Below, piece by piece: positions 23,938 through 33,463 of a DNA stretch of 64,000 nt. The stretch is from JAUWOY01 sp034431315. GTDB taxonomy: Bacteria; Chloroflexota; Anaerolineae; VGOG01. Each line of letters starts with the position of its first letter. Within the stretch, counting starts at the first letter, position 1. The notes below the pieces were generated by a model. It had not been told where the DNA came from, made no database searches, and saw nothing but the letters and a program-made list of their open reading frames with translations. The stretch covers positions 1 through 64,000 of the forward strand of contig DAOUDK010000103.1 of the NCBI GenBank assembly GCA_034431315.1, in the 5' to 3' direction. The position numbers were made by a program, and so were the translations under genes.

Positions 23938-24681
23938 CTAATTACCCTCCACCGCCGCCAGCGTCACCTCCGCGTCCAGCGGGTTCTCCACCGGCTCGTC
24001 GGCCACGATCCTGCCATCGAGCAACCGCACGATGCGCCGCGTGTGCGCCGCGATGTCGGGATCGTGGGTCACGAAGACCACGGTGATGCCCATCTCGTGA
24101 TTTAGTCGCTGCAGGACAGCCACAAGCTCGGCCCCAGAGCGGGAGTCCAGGTTGCCCGTCGGCTCGTCGGCCAGGATGATGTCCGGCCGTGTCGCCAGCG
24201 CGCGGGCGATGGCCACCCGCTGCTGCTCGCCGCCGGAAAGCTCATTGGGGCGGTGGCCGATCCGATCTCCCAGGCCGACCATTTCCAGTGCCTCCGTGGC
24301 CTGCCGCCGTCGCTCCCGCCCGCTGGTGCCCCGGTAGATCAGCGGTAGCTCTACGTTCTGGAGCGCTGTCGTCCGGGGCAGCAGGTTGAATGTCTGGAAC
24401 ACAAACCCGATTTTGCGATTGCGGATCTCGGCCAGCGCGTTGTCGTTCAGCGCCTTCACGTCCACGCCAGCCAGGTAATACTCTCCCGACGTCGGCTGGT
24501 CCAGACAGCCCAGCACGTTCATCAGGGTAGACTTGCCGGAACCAGACGGCCCCATGATGGACAACAACTCGCCTTCGTCCACCTGCATGGAGACCCCGCG
24601 CAGAGCATGAACTTCTATGTCACCACCCATACGGTAAATCTTGGTGATGTCGCGTATCTCGATCAGTGACCTGTCAGACAT
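23938..24681 (-). CDS. MacB/LolD-type ABC transporter ATPase
   Basis: 247 residues with Walker A GPSGSGKST (around 42), Q-loop VFQTFNLLP, signature LSGGEQQRVAIARAL (around 145), Walker B IILADEPTGNLD and switch His in VTHD. This is the lipoprotein/antimicrobial export subclass. It is the first gene of the operon running to 17869, behind a TATAAT box. Confidence 0.95.
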   Translation of the reverse strand: MSDRSLIEIRDITKIYRMGGDIEVHALRGVSMQVDEGELLSIMGPSGSGKSTLMNVLGCLDQPTSGEYYLAGVDVKALNDNALAEIRNRKIGFVFQTFNLLPRTTALQNVELPLIYRGTSGRERRRQATEALEMVGLGDRIGHRPNELSGGEQQRVAIARALATRPDIILADEPTGNLDSRSGAELVAVLQRLNHEMGITVVFVTHDPDIAAHTRRIVRLLDGRIVADEPVENPLDAEVTLAAVEGN

Positions 24682-24703
24682 TGCTCTTTCCCCCTACGGC
24701 TCT

Positions 24704-24746
24704 ATTATAGCAGACTTCTGTAAAGGTTTGATGAAGAAATGATGAA
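24704..24746 (-). promoter_or_regulatory. Exporter operon control region with 11-bp spaced direct repeats
   Basis: A -10 box TATAAT (24704-24709) lies 23 bp before the ATPase ATG without a good -35. TGATGAA occurs at 24729-24735 and 24740-24746 on the plus strand, one helical turn apart, as expected for binding of an OmpR/PhoB-type activator dimer. The rest of the gap to 24911 contains a 60-codon minus-strand frame (24775-24957) of unknown significance. Confidence 0.5.
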
Positions 24747-24910
24747 ATTCCGATAAAGAGCATTGCGCACCACCTCATCTGCGTCCCAGCGGGACGTGGG
24801 CCAGCTCGGGGAGAGCGGTTCGCAGTGCGATCAAACCTGGATCCATGACGTTGACCTGGCGTAGCTCCTTCAGCAGGTTATGCTCGCTGCCTCTGAAATT
24901 CCAAAGATGT

Positions 24911-26182
24911 TCACTGTTCATTCGAGAAAGACTGAAGCACCTTCCAAACGGGGTCACTCTGATTGTAATCCAACTCTCCGCAGTAGCCCTGGTGAATGTA
25001 CTGCCAGAGGATTATACCGTCCACTCCCGCCTCGAAGGATCGCTGCATGAAATCCTCGATAATGGGCACCCTTTCTTCCAGGATTCCTGGGCGGATAAGG
25101 CGACCGTTCTTTTTGTAGGCCCGATGGTAGACTTCGGTGTAAAGAACGGGCAGGTCCAATTCATCGGCAATTCTCAACTCCCGCTCGTACCAGACGTTGG
25201 TCCAGATGTGAACCGTCACGGCATCAATCGAGGGAAAAGTGTGCATCTTGCGCCAGGCTGCCTCCCCTTGAGGCTGAGGCCCCCCAACGGAGATCATCCC
25301 CACGGCCACGGGCCGGCAGGGATCGAGTTCCTTTATCTCCTCAGAGGCCACCCTGGCCCATTCGACCAGCGCGTTGTAGCAAGACTGCCTCCCTCCCTCA
25401 GGAGCACAACTGGGCTCCCCCATCAACTGCCACAACGCCACCTCAGGATAGTCTCTCAGCCTGGTCACCACACTCCTCAGATGGTCCATATACTCACCTT
25501 TGTACCCTGAGCGAAACCAGCCTTCGTTCTTGATGGGATAGTCTGCCGCCATGTAGGCGTCGAGGACGATGATGAACCTCAGACCGTACTCGCCACCCAG
25601 GCGGATCAACCGTTCCACCCGATCGAGTCCACCGTCCCGCGCATGCTTAGGAAAAACGGGGATACGGACGGTATTTCCGGACTGGGACAGGAAGGAGAGT
25701 ATCTCCTCCCACTGGTCATCCGGGAACCACTCTTCCAGGATATAGGCCACGTTCATGCCGATCAACCGAATCTCTCGACCATTGAAAGTGAGCTTGTCGC
25801 CAGTCCTGACGACGCGATCAGCACAGAGCACCATGGATTTGGTGAACAGCGGTAGAAATATCTTCTCCCTTTCAACCAGCTCAACGTCTCCCACGAGCAC
25901 CAGGGGAAAGATGAGCGTGCTCCCCCCCTCGGTTTTACGTGCCTGCGTAACTGCACACGTCTCGGGGAGTTCGTTCTCACCCTTGGGATCACACGAGCCA
26001 GAAAACTCTGTCTCGAACACGCTGCTCGCTCCGGATTCACCTGCCTCAACCAAAGGGAATGGAGAGCTTGCACTTTGCCCCTCGTGTGTTGGATTGGACA
26101 GGGCCAGCGCACAGCCTATCGTGACCATCGAGGCCCAAATCACTATCTTTGATAGTATCCAGATTCTCCTCTTCTTCTTCAT
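24911..26182 (-). CDS. Secreted glycoside hydrolase, cellulase/mannanase-like (GH5-type barrel)
   Basis: 423 residues from ATG 26182, chosen over an upstream ATG because GGAGG precedes it. Signal peptide (MKKKRRIWILSKIVIWASMV...), a linker, then a TIM-barrel: LTFNGREIRLIGMNVAYILEEW at the barrel start, NTVRIPVFP strand, the proton donor in ALWQLMGEPSC (Gly replaces the usual Asn before Glu) and the candidate nucleophile in LPVLYTEVYHRA. Clan GH-A enzymes cut beta-glycans. The missing Asn means catalytic type is uncertain. Confidence 0.7.
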   Translation of the reverse strand: MKKKRRIWILSKIVIWASMVTIGCALALSNPTHEGQSASSPFPLVEAGESGASSVFETEFSGSCDPKGENELPETCAVTQARKTEGGSTLIFPLVLVGDVELVEREKIFLPLFTKSMVLCADRVVRTGDKLTFNGREIRLIGMNVAYILEEWFPDDQWEEILSFLSQSGNTVRIPVFPKHARDGGLDRVERLIRLGGEYGLRFIIVLDAYMAADYPIKNEGWFRSGYKGEYMDHLRSVVTRLRDYPEVALWQLMGEPSCAPEGGRQSCYNALVEWARVASEEIKELDPCRPVAVGMISVGGPQPQGEAAWRKMHTFPSIDAVTVHIWTNVWYERELRIADELDLPVLYTEVYHRAYKKNGRLIRPGILEERVPIIEDFMQRSFEAGVDGIILWQYIHQGYCGELDYNQSDPVWKVLQSFSNEQ

Positions 26183-26303
26183 CTGCCAACCTCCTCGACC
26201 GAGTATCGAACCCTCGAAATCCGTCTGCCCTCTGGCGAACTCTTCGGCACTCAAGGCCCTCTTGCCCGCCAGTTGTACCTCGGTGATTGTATCACATTTT
26301 GAG

Positions 26304-28790
26304 CTACTGGGCAAGGTTCACTTGAATGGGCGATAGGAGCAGTCGGTCGGCCAAGGCCTCGCCCTCCTGATAGATGGGCAGCCGTTGCATGGTGGCTGGC
26401 GAGTAGATGCCCAGCTCCACCTGATACTCCCCCGCCGGCGCAGTTGGCTCGATGGGCAGGCTGTGCCATTGGATGAAAACGTCGCCCGGCTCCCAGCTCG
26501 TCGGCGAGACACTCAAGCCATCGTAGCTCCCCACCACGACGCTGTGGGCATCCAGTAGATGGACGAAGATGGCCAACGGAGGGTCCGCAACCTGTAGAAC
26601 CTGCCAATAGGTGAGCAGTTCGATACCGCCGTCCGGATCGCTGGGCATGTACTCATAGCCCAGGAGGGCCACCTGGTGGTTGAAGTTGACCGGCGGCGCG
26701 AGGGGGTATAGCAATCCTTGTGGATCTCCGGGCGCGAACTCGACGGCCGGGCTCCAATAGATGGCGGAGCTCTGCTGCACAGATGCCAGCTTCTCGGCCA
26801 GCGCATCGCGGCCCACCAACCGATAGGTGGCGTAAGACCCGTCCTCAGCAACGTGCAGCAGCTCGCTGTCCTGCTGAAACCGCTGCTGGAGCTCGGGTGA
26901 GAAGGGGAAGACGTCCTGGACGACGTAGCTTACCTCCTGCCCCTCGGCCGGCAGGAGAAAGCCGGTGTGGTGGTCGAACCATTTGAGCTGTGTCGCTTCG
27001 CTGTCCACCGTGAGCGCCCGCGCCTGGGCGTCCAACTCGTTCAGATTCACGCCCGACAGGCAGGCCACCGACCCGGCGGCCTCCGCTTCCTCGCCGCCCA
27101 CCTCGTAGATGAAAATCGAGTACCCGATCTTCGCCAGCGGCTGCCGTTCCCGGAACCAGGCGAAGAGGTCGTGGTCGGAGAAGTAAACGCCCTGCAGGTT
27201 GGTGGCGCTGATGGCGTACACCCCCGGCGCGGGCTGGAGCGGATTGAAAGCTACCCCTGTGACCTGCCCCGGATAGTAGAGATAGCTGGGCAACAGATGG
27301 TGAGGGATGTCGTAGCCGTAAGCGTCGGGATAGGTGCTCCCGAACCAGCTCAGATACACTTCCTCAATGCCCTCCCGCTCAATGTACCTCTCCAGTCCCT
27401 TCAGGTCTTGGCCCCAGTCCAGATTGGAATCCACCAGATAGCGCCAGCCGTTGTCGGACCCGCCGACCAGCTCGTTGAAGTAGGCCAGGTAGTCGGGGTA
27501 AATGCGCGCGCTGCCGACCAGGTACCAGACCGTGAGCAGTAGACAGGCCACCGCTGCTGGCATTTTGCGGAGATCGATGTTGCGCGCGACGCCGCTGGCG
27601 AAGACGAAGAGGAACGGAAGGATGGGCAGGATGTGACGATAGCCGATGTTCAGCGATTTGCTGCTGAGACTGATGGCCAGGTAGACCAGGACAGGCAGCA
27701 GCAAAGGATAGGCCGACCGCCAGGCCCGCCGTTTCACCATCCAGACAAGTGAGATGCACAGCAGGATCAGCGTTGGCAGAGGGGTCTTGATGGCAAAAGC
27801 GACGGGGAAGAAGTCCCATCGTGCCGCGGTGAAGTAGTCGCCGTGTAAGAAAGCCAGGTGGCCCCTCTCCAAGTGACGGAAAACCCCCTGCAAGCCTTTG
27901 ATGTAGGTGGGGATCGGCACCGAAATCCCTCCTTCCACCAGTGGCCCCACCTCGAAGCCATACACTGCCCAGGCTACCAGGCCAGCCAGCGCAAGCATGA
28001 GGCCAAGACAAATCCAAAATCCAAAGTCCAAAGTCCAAAAATGATCTCTCGCCTCACCCTGCCTACTGATCAAGATGTGCGCCAATCCAATCAACGCCAG
28101 GATGGGGATCAGCACCAGGGCTGAGTATTTGGACACCAGCGCCAATCCCAGTGTCAAACCGGCCGCTGCCAGCCGCGGCCGCGTAGGATAGTTCAGCCAG
28201 CGCCAGAAACAATAGACGGCAATGAACAGGAAACAGGTCACACCCAGGTCGGTGGTCGTCAGGCGGCCGTGGGCCAGGATATTGGGATCGAAAACGTAGA
28301 GACCCAGTGCCAGGAGACCTGCCAGCGGCCCGTGGAGCTCCGTGGCCCACCTGAAGACGAAGCAGCCCAGCAGGATGGCCAGAAGGATGATCGGCAGGCG
28401 AGCCAGCAGGAGGATCCGATCGGCATTTTGGTTGGCATGCCAGAGAAACTGGGTAGCGAAGGTGATGGTGTGGGCGCGCTCCCAGGCAGGGTTGTCTATG
28501 GGCAATCTGAGGTCGGGCAAGAGCAACAGCGGCGCGGCGCTCAGAGAGTTGACCAAAGGTGGATGCGGCACATTCAGGCGCAGGTCGCCAGTGCTCAGGT
28601 AAGCGTACCCCCGCGCGATGTGGTTTTGCTCGTCCATGGTCGGGGACTTCAGGAGGGCACTGGATACCATCAGGGCGCACATCAGTCCCAGCAGTCCTAT
28701 GGCGATAAGGTTGACGATCTTGCTTCGATCAATGTGTATCACTGGCCTGTTTTCTAGTAAAGCACTCGAGTTTTGCGATGGAGGAGCCAA
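26304..28790 (-). CDS. GT39-type membrane glycosyltransferase with long extracytoplasmic C-terminus
   Basis: 828 residues. GT-C start with SPTMDEQNHIARGYAYL acidic loop, about ten helices (to ~430), then a ~400-residue soluble part. The segment DNGWRYLVDSNLDWGQDL is typical of this class. The last ~110 residues (QVALLGYEYMPSDPDGGIELLTYWQV to the end) form a beta-sandwich also seen at the end of the protein at 33464. TCCAAA heptamers at 28010-28040 encode FWTLDFGFWI inside the protein. The annotated TTG start is uncertain; GTG 28742 is an alternative. Confidence 0.85.
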   Translation of the reverse strand: MAPPSQNSSALLENRPVIHIDRSKIVNLIAIGLLGLMCALMVSSALLKSPTMDEQNHIARGYAYLSTGDLRLNVPHPPLVNSLSAAPLLLLPDLRLPIDNPAWERAHTITFATQFLWHANQNADRILLLARLPIILLAILLGCFVFRWATELHGPLAGLLALGLYVFDPNILAHGRLTTTDLGVTCFLFIAVYCFWRWLNYPTRPRLAAAGLTLGLALVSKYSALVLIPILALIGLAHILISRQGEARDHFWTLDFGFWICLGLMLALAGLVAWAVYGFEVGPLVEGGISVPIPTYIKGLQGVFRHLERGHLAFLHGDYFTAARWDFFPVAFAIKTPLPTLILLCISLVWMVKRRAWRSAYPLLLPVLVYLAISLSSKSLNIGYRHILPILPFLFVFASGVARNIDLRKMPAAVACLLLTVWYLVGSARIYPDYLAYFNELVGGSDNGWRYLVDSNLDWGQDLKGLERYIEREGIEEVYLSWFGSTYPDAYGYDIPHHLLPSYLYYPGQVTGVAFNPLQPAPGVYAISATNLQGVYFSDHDLFAWFRERQPLAKIGYSIFIYEVGGEEAEAAGSVACLSGVNLNELDAQARALTVDSEATQLKWFDHHTGFLLPAEGQEVSYVVQDVFPFSPELQQRFQQDSELLHVAEDGSYATYRLVGRDALAEKLASVQQSSAIYWSPAVEFAPGDPQGLLYPLAPPVNFNHQVALLGYEYMPSDPDGGIELLTYWQVLQVADPPLAIFVHLLDAHSVVVGSYDGLSVSPTSWEPGDVFIQWHSLPIEPTAPAGEYQVELGIYSPATMQRLPIYQEGEALADRLLLSPIQVNLAQ
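28010..28040. repeat. TCCAAA heptamer repeat inside the GT39 gene
   Basis: Tandem CCAAAAT/CCAAAGT units, in frame, matching the intergenic tract at 19213. Confidence 0.8.
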
Positions 28791-28834
28791 AATGATGAGA
28801 GAGCAATGGAGGACACTATCAGAGATTTGGCTTG

Positions 28835-28863
28835 ATTCTACCCCAAAGTCGCTTGGTAGTCAA
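28835..28863 (-). promoter_or_regulatory. Promoter of the GT39 gene
   Basis: On the minus strand TTGACT (28858-28863), 17-bp spacer, TAGAAT (28835-28840), about 45 bp before the start region. Confidence 0.6.
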
Positions 28864-29151
28864 ACCATTTCAGCAGCCAGTGGGCCTAACAGAAAGCAGG
28901 AGGCGCTTTCGCGTCCTCCCGCTTTTGCTCTTCGGGCTGGGCATCGTACTATGCGTACGGATTGCCGTCCCTTCCCTCGCGAATGGAGTAGTGTTTCCAG
29001 CGGATGAGTTCGCGCGCTTGGTCGAGGAGCTTCCTGGGCCGTTTGCTCATTTTTTCTTCTCCACTGTTAGGTGGTATGAACGTGTTCTGACGGAATGCGG
29101 ACCGTTTTCTCTGGCCGCGCTTTTACAGAGCGATGAGGGAAGCGCGTGCGT
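28864..29151. other. Gene-free stretch left of the cassette array
   Basis: It holds a GC-rich hairpin followed by TTTT on the plus strand (28896-28925), a GCCTAAC box (28884-28890) and a GTTAGGT box (29066-29072) that fit attC R'' and R' cores but are ~180 bp apart without clear L boxes. No convincing gene. Confidence 0.4.
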
Positions 29152-29180
29152 TTGTGTTCTCTGGCTGGATATGGTATAAT
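29152..29180 (+). promoter_or_regulatory. Promoter leading the cassette array
   Basis: TTGTGT (29152-29157), 17-bp spacer, TATAAT (29175-29180). It faces the three cassette genes and is followed by 130 bp of AT-rich sequence with two TATGCGG direct repeats and GTTAGCG (29306-29312) just before the first ribosome binding site, an arrangement like an integron Pc/attI region. Confidence 0.55.
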
Positions 29181-29328
29181 AGATTTGTTTGGTGTCGAGG
29201 GTTTTGTACTTAATTTTAGCACAAATCTCCAAACATTTCAAGCGTGTTATGCGGAAGTTATTCTGCATATACGCAACTATGCGGAGAAATTTCCACATAG
29301 TAATTGTTAGCGGGAAGGAGGAGATGCA

Positions 29329-29694
29329 ATGGTCGAAGTAACAATAGAGGAAGGTATCGCGAAGTTCGAATTGAAGGGTTTGCACAAGCTATGGGCAGTT
29401 AAGGGATGTGTGCGCGTGCCGGTCAAGAATATTAAGGATGTTCGGCATGATCCGACAGCAATGAAAGGGCTCTGGAAGGGTTGGCGAGTCCCGGGCACCC
29501 ATATTCCCGGAGTCATTGTTGCCGGCACTTTCCGCGGTCGCGGCAAAAAATGTTTCTGGGACGTATCAAAACGAGAGAAAACCATTGTCGTGGAAATCGA
29601 AGGCGGTCCGTACGACAAAGTTATCGTGGACGTTGAAGATCCGAAAAAAGTGGTCAGCACACTAAAGGCTGCCGGTGATAAGGGAGCCCGCTAA
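29329..29694 (+). CDS. Cassette gene A: PH-like conserved hypothetical
   Basis: 121 residues, MVEVTIEEGIAKFELKGLHKLWAVKG, with conserved WRVPGTHIPGVIVAGTF and KCFWDVSKREKTIVVEIEGGPYDKVIVDVEDP. I recognise a small family of bacterial PH-fold-like proteins common in Actinobacteria and Chloroflexota; function unknown. ATG 29329 has AAGGAGGAG upstream. The TAA stop (29692-29694) is part of the CGCTAAC box of the following attC-like site. Confidence 0.75.
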   Translation: MVEVTIEEGIAKFELKGLHKLWAVKGCVRVPVKNIKDVRHDPTAMKGLWKGWRVPGTHIPGVIVAGTFRGRGKKCFWDVSKREKTIVVEIEGGPYDKVIVDVEDPKKVVSTLKAAGDKGAR

Positions 29695-29761
29695 CCAATC
29701 GTTGGAGGCGAATTCTCATCTGCTATCGCAGATTCGAATCGCCTCAACTCAACCGTTAGGC
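29689..29761 (+). other. attC-like site 1
   Basis: R'' CGCTAAC (29689-29695) and R' GTTAGGC (29755-29761, perfect GTTRRRY) flank a near-perfect 60-bp hairpin. The L'' side TTGGAGGCGA pairs with TCGCCTCAA leaving one unpaired G, the extrahelical base used by integron integrases for strand choice. Length 73 bp is in the usual attC range. Confidence 0.7.
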
Positions 29762-29789
29762 CGCCTTGCCCGTCTGTGAGGAGATTGCA

Positions 29790-30371
29790 ATGACACTACC
29801 CGACATCAAGATTACGTCAGAAATGCTCTGGTTGAGTGCCTTTATCACTGCGCTGATTGACGTGGGATTGATTCTGTTTCTAGCTCGTCGCATTCAACGA
29901 CCCCGCTTTCGGCAATTACACTGGCCTGTCGCGCTTGCTGCAGGTGTGTTTTGGGTGAGTTATGGGCTAATGCTTTTTGCACTGACTTGGGAATCCTTCT
30001 ATGCCAAGTTTCTGCTAGACCCGGCTAACCGCAGTCTGGCTCGTTCTATGCTTGAGTTGCTCCCCTATTCTATCATAGGATTGGTGCTCTGGTGGCTGGC
30101 TGTACGGTTGCCAGGTAATCCGGCCGTGAACTTTTGTTTGCTGGGCGGTGTGCAATCTGTGCCAGAGCATTTGTGGGGCATTTATCGGCTAGGTATGCTG
30201 GACAAGGTGTCGTTCCTGCAACAAGCGAGTGCGGCTTCTGTGCTCGCCTTTGCGGTGCCTGAGTACATTCTCTATTGGGGCAGCATCTTAAGCATCGCTA
30301 TGTTGATACAGAGCAGCCAGCAATGGTGTAAGCACTACTGGATATCACGGGCAAGGAAGAAGGCTGGCTAA
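29790..30371 (+). CDS. Cassette gene B: polytopic membrane protein
   Basis: 193 residues with about five hydrophobic segments (LWLSAFITALIDVGLILFLA, PVALAAGVFWVSYGLMLFAL, LLPYSIIGLVLWWLAVRL, VLAFAVPEYILYWGSILSIAML). No family recognised. ATG 29790 was chosen for GAGGAG 6 bp upstream. The TAA stop is in the GGCTAAC box of attC-like site 2. Confidence 0.7.
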   Translation: MTLPDIKITSEMLWLSAFITALIDVGLILFLARRIQRPRFRQLHWPVALAAGVFWVSYGLMLFALTWESFYAKFLLDPANRSLARSMLELLPYSIIGLVLWWLAVRLPGNPAVNFCLLGGVQSVPEHLWGIYRLGMLDKVSFLQQASAASVLAFAVPEYILYWGSILSIAMLIQSSQQWCKHYWISRARKKAG

Positions 30372-30494
30372 CCAGGGCTTGCACCCGACCGCGCTACGCG
30401 CGCGCAAATCGGCGGTTCTACGCGCTTTCAAGGAGTCTTGTAGCGAGGGTGGTTTCTCGCACCCGCGCGGCGGGTGAAGCCGGTGCCGTTAGCC
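30366..30494 (+). other. attC-like site 2
   Basis: R'' GGCTAAC (30366-30372) is exactly complementary to R' GTTAGCC (30488-30494). L'' GGCTTGCACCCG pairs with CGGGTGAAGCC with one extrahelical G. The inner 70 bp are GC-rich and self-complementary (CTACGCGC...GCGCTTT). 129 bp. Confidence 0.75.
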
Positions 30495-30633
30495 AGCCTT
30501 GTAATAGTCAGGGGGTAAGTCGAGTTCACGATCCTTGTTTAACAGAGCGCGAAGCGGGCTGGAATAGGGGTTACAAAGTTGGCTTCAAGCCTAGCTGGGA
30601 GTTGGAAAGGCATTTTGAGCAGCAAAGTGAACA

Positions 30634-31119
30634 ATGGTTAAGCTACCTCTGCGTAAAGGGTTACTCATATTTGTCGGTGTCCTGTCAGTCGGGTTAGCCA
30701 CTGCGGGTATTTTTCTTCCACTGTTGCCGACCACGCCTTTTCTGCTACTGGCGGCTGCCTGTTTTTTTCGGAGTTCGGACAGATCCTATCGGTGGTTAAT
30801 CACACACAAATGGTTCGGTCTCTACATCAAGAACTACCGGGAACATAAGGCCATCACCAAGCATAGCAAAGTTGTGATTCTCCTGTTACTCTGGGGCACT
30901 CTTGGTTATACGGCTATAGGGGTAATCAGCGCCCTGGCTGTACGTGTTCTGCTATTACTAGTCGGGGTGGGAGTCACGCTACACGTGTTGAGTTTGAAAA
31001 CGCTGACCCCGGAAATGATGTCCGAGAAGCGCAGAACGAAGGGTGTTGAGGGGGAGACAAGTCAAGGTGCGGCTATACATAATTGTCAAGAGCGTGCTGC
31101 AAAGAGAAGGGCTGGCTAA
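30634..31119 (+). CDS. Cassette gene C: DUF454 (YbaN-like) membrane protein
   Basis: 161 residues. FLPLLPTTPFLLLAAACFFRSSDRSYRWLITHKWFGLYIKNYRE is the DUF454 signature (key residues PLLPTTPF, FRSS, HKWFGLYI), followed by two membrane helices. The C-terminal ~25 residues are charged and atypical, and end AKRRAG at the TAA of the GGCTAAC box. Function unknown. The upstream 130 bp (30495-30633) contain no other gene. Confidence 0.85.
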   Translation: MVKLPLRKGLLIFVGVLSVGLATAGIFLPLLPTTPFLLLAAACFFRSSDRSYRWLITHKWFGLYIKNYREHKAITKHSKVVILLLLWGTLGYTAIGVISALAVRVLLLLVGVGVTLHVLSLKTLTPEMMSEKRRTKGVEGETSQGAAIHNCQERAAKRRAG

Positions 31120-31132
31120 CCAGCCGTTAGGC
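31114..31132 (+). other. attC-like site 3, minimal/deleted
   Basis: GGCTAAC (31114-31120) and GTTAGGC (31126-31132) are only 5 bp apart. The first 14 bp (GGCTGGCTAACCAG) match the start of site 2, so it looks like a site that has lost its hairpin. Confidence 0.6.
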
Positions 31133-31194
31133 CACTTGACATCCCTGATCTTATCAGGTCCAGTGTGGGCCTCGCTGAAACTGGGGCCGACAGC

Positions 31195-31226
31195 AAAGCG
31201 GGAGGTTTACAACACCTCCCGCTTTT
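31195..31226. terminator. Bidirectional terminator between the cassettes and the protease gene
   Basis: Stem AAAGCGGGAGGT (31195-31206) with ACCTCCCGCTTTT (31214-31226), A-run and T-run on the two sides, so it can stop transcription from both directions. Confidence 0.85.
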
Positions 31227-31255
31227 GCCGTGGGGGCGCTAGATTCGACGTCCGT

Positions 31256-32515
<1,260 letters not shown>

Positions 32516-32533
32516 TGACCTCTCCTAAAATGA

Positions 32534-32569
32534 AACGAGGGGAACGAGACCGGAGTCTCGCTCCCCTCA
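32534..32569. terminator. Hairpin downstream of the 32624 gene
   Basis: GAGGGGA-CGAGAC stem pairing with GTCTCG-TCCCCTC around a CGGA loop. Lacks a strong T-run, so terminator function is tentative. Confidence 0.45.
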
Positions 32570-32623
32570 CTAGCGCGGCCAGCCCTCCTCAGCCGACCGC
32601 AGGGTGGATAAGCTACAGCGCCT

Positions 32624-33175
32624 TTAGAGCGAGGAGGAACTCGGCGCCACGGACGGGGCCCACTGCGGGGCGAATCCGCCGAAGCCACGCTTCATGCCAT
32701 GCCCGAAACCACCCCTCATGCCCCCGAAGCCGAAGCCACGGCCCATGGGAAAGAAGCCCTGGTCCAGTCCCTGAAGCAACCAGTCGGCTTGCCCCTGGGT
32801 AATGTACCCGTCCTGTAGGGCCTGCGCGATGGCATCCCGAACAGCAGCCTCCATGGCAGCTTGGTTCGCAGCCTCTACAGCATCCCGCAGGGTCTGCAGG
32901 TCAACACCGGCTTTGTCGGCCAAGTCGGCTAGCGTACTGCCGCCCCACAGTTGGGTAGACAGTTCATCGGCGGTCATGCCGAGAAGCTCAGTGGCAGCTT
33001 CCAGCCCCGCCTGCCCGCCGACGCCTCGGCCAAAGCCGAAGCCACAGCCCCAGCCATAGGTCTTGGGTGTGGGTGTGGGCTCGTCAGCGAATACGTACGC
33101 CGCTCCAGCCAAGCTCGCCACCAACACCACGATCAGCGCTACGCCGCCCAGCACGACAAGTCTCTTCTTGGTCAT
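32624..33175 (-). CDS. Secreted Gly-rich small protein, YckD/DUF2680-like
   Basis: 183 residues. Signal peptide (MTKKRLVVLGGVALIVVLVASLAGAAYVFA with cleavage near AYVFADE), then a helical repeat region (LGMTADELSTQLWGGSTLADLADKAGVDLQTLRDAV, then AIAQALQDGYITQGQADWLLQGL) of the type common in Chloroflexota secreted proteins, and a Gly/Phe/Met-rich C-terminus (GRGFGFGGMRGGFGHGM). Possibly an envelope stress or metal-related protein, not established. The upstream region has spaced repeats like those before the exporter. Confidence 0.65.
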   Translation of the reverse strand: MTKKRLVVLGGVALIVVLVASLAGAAYVFADEPTPTPKTYGWGCGFGFGRGVGGQAGLEAATELLGMTADELSTQLWGGSTLADLADKAGVDLQTLRDAVEAANQAAMEAAVRDAIAQALQDGYITQGQADWLLQGLDQGFFPMGRGFGFGGMRGGFGHGMKRGFGGFAPQWAPSVAPSSSSL

Positions 33176-33241
33176 TTGCTCACCTCCTCTCGTTTGGTGT
33201 TTGGGTTAGCTCTTTCCTAACCTGCCTCTATTGTACCAGAA

Positions 33242-33275
33242 GTGAATAAAGAGGTGATGAAGAAGCTGTTAAGGT
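33242..33275 (-). promoter_or_regulatory. Possible response-regulator site upstream of 32624 gene
   Basis: Plus-strand reading GTGAATAAAGA then GTGATGAAGA about 12 bp apart, followed by TTAAGGTTTGAT, which resembles TAAAGGTTTGATGAA upstream of the exporter operon (24721). Confidence 0.35.
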
Positions 33276-33364
33276 TTGATATAGATTCAAGAGTGCTACC
33301 TGCCTCCAGCTTGAAAGCCCTTTTAACTTGAGGGACCGGGGGGCTAAGCTGTTCCGTCAGTATG

Positions 33365-33393
33365 TGGACAGAAGCAGACTTCTTTGATATAAT
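33365..33393 (+). promoter_or_regulatory. Promoter of the second large GT39 gene
   Basis: TGGACA (33365-33370), 17-bp spacer, TATAAT (33388-33393). Confidence 0.65.
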
Positions 33394-33463
33394 AGACAGT
33401 GTGCTGATCTGCCGTATTGTATAAGTACGGAGCCTGGAGGCTGCTGTGAGAAAGGAGTCAGAG

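Noticed and set aside
24775..24957. A 60-codon minus-strand frame after the glycoside hydrolase
   Set aside because: No family match and it overlaps the hydrolase end; kept only as a remark.
28884..29072. Another attC site before the promoter
   Set aside because: R'' and R' words are present but 180 bp apart with no complementary L boxes.
28832..29179. A 115-codon plus-strand frame before the cassette array
   Set aside because: Crosses a hairpin terminator, has no RBS and no recognisable pattern.
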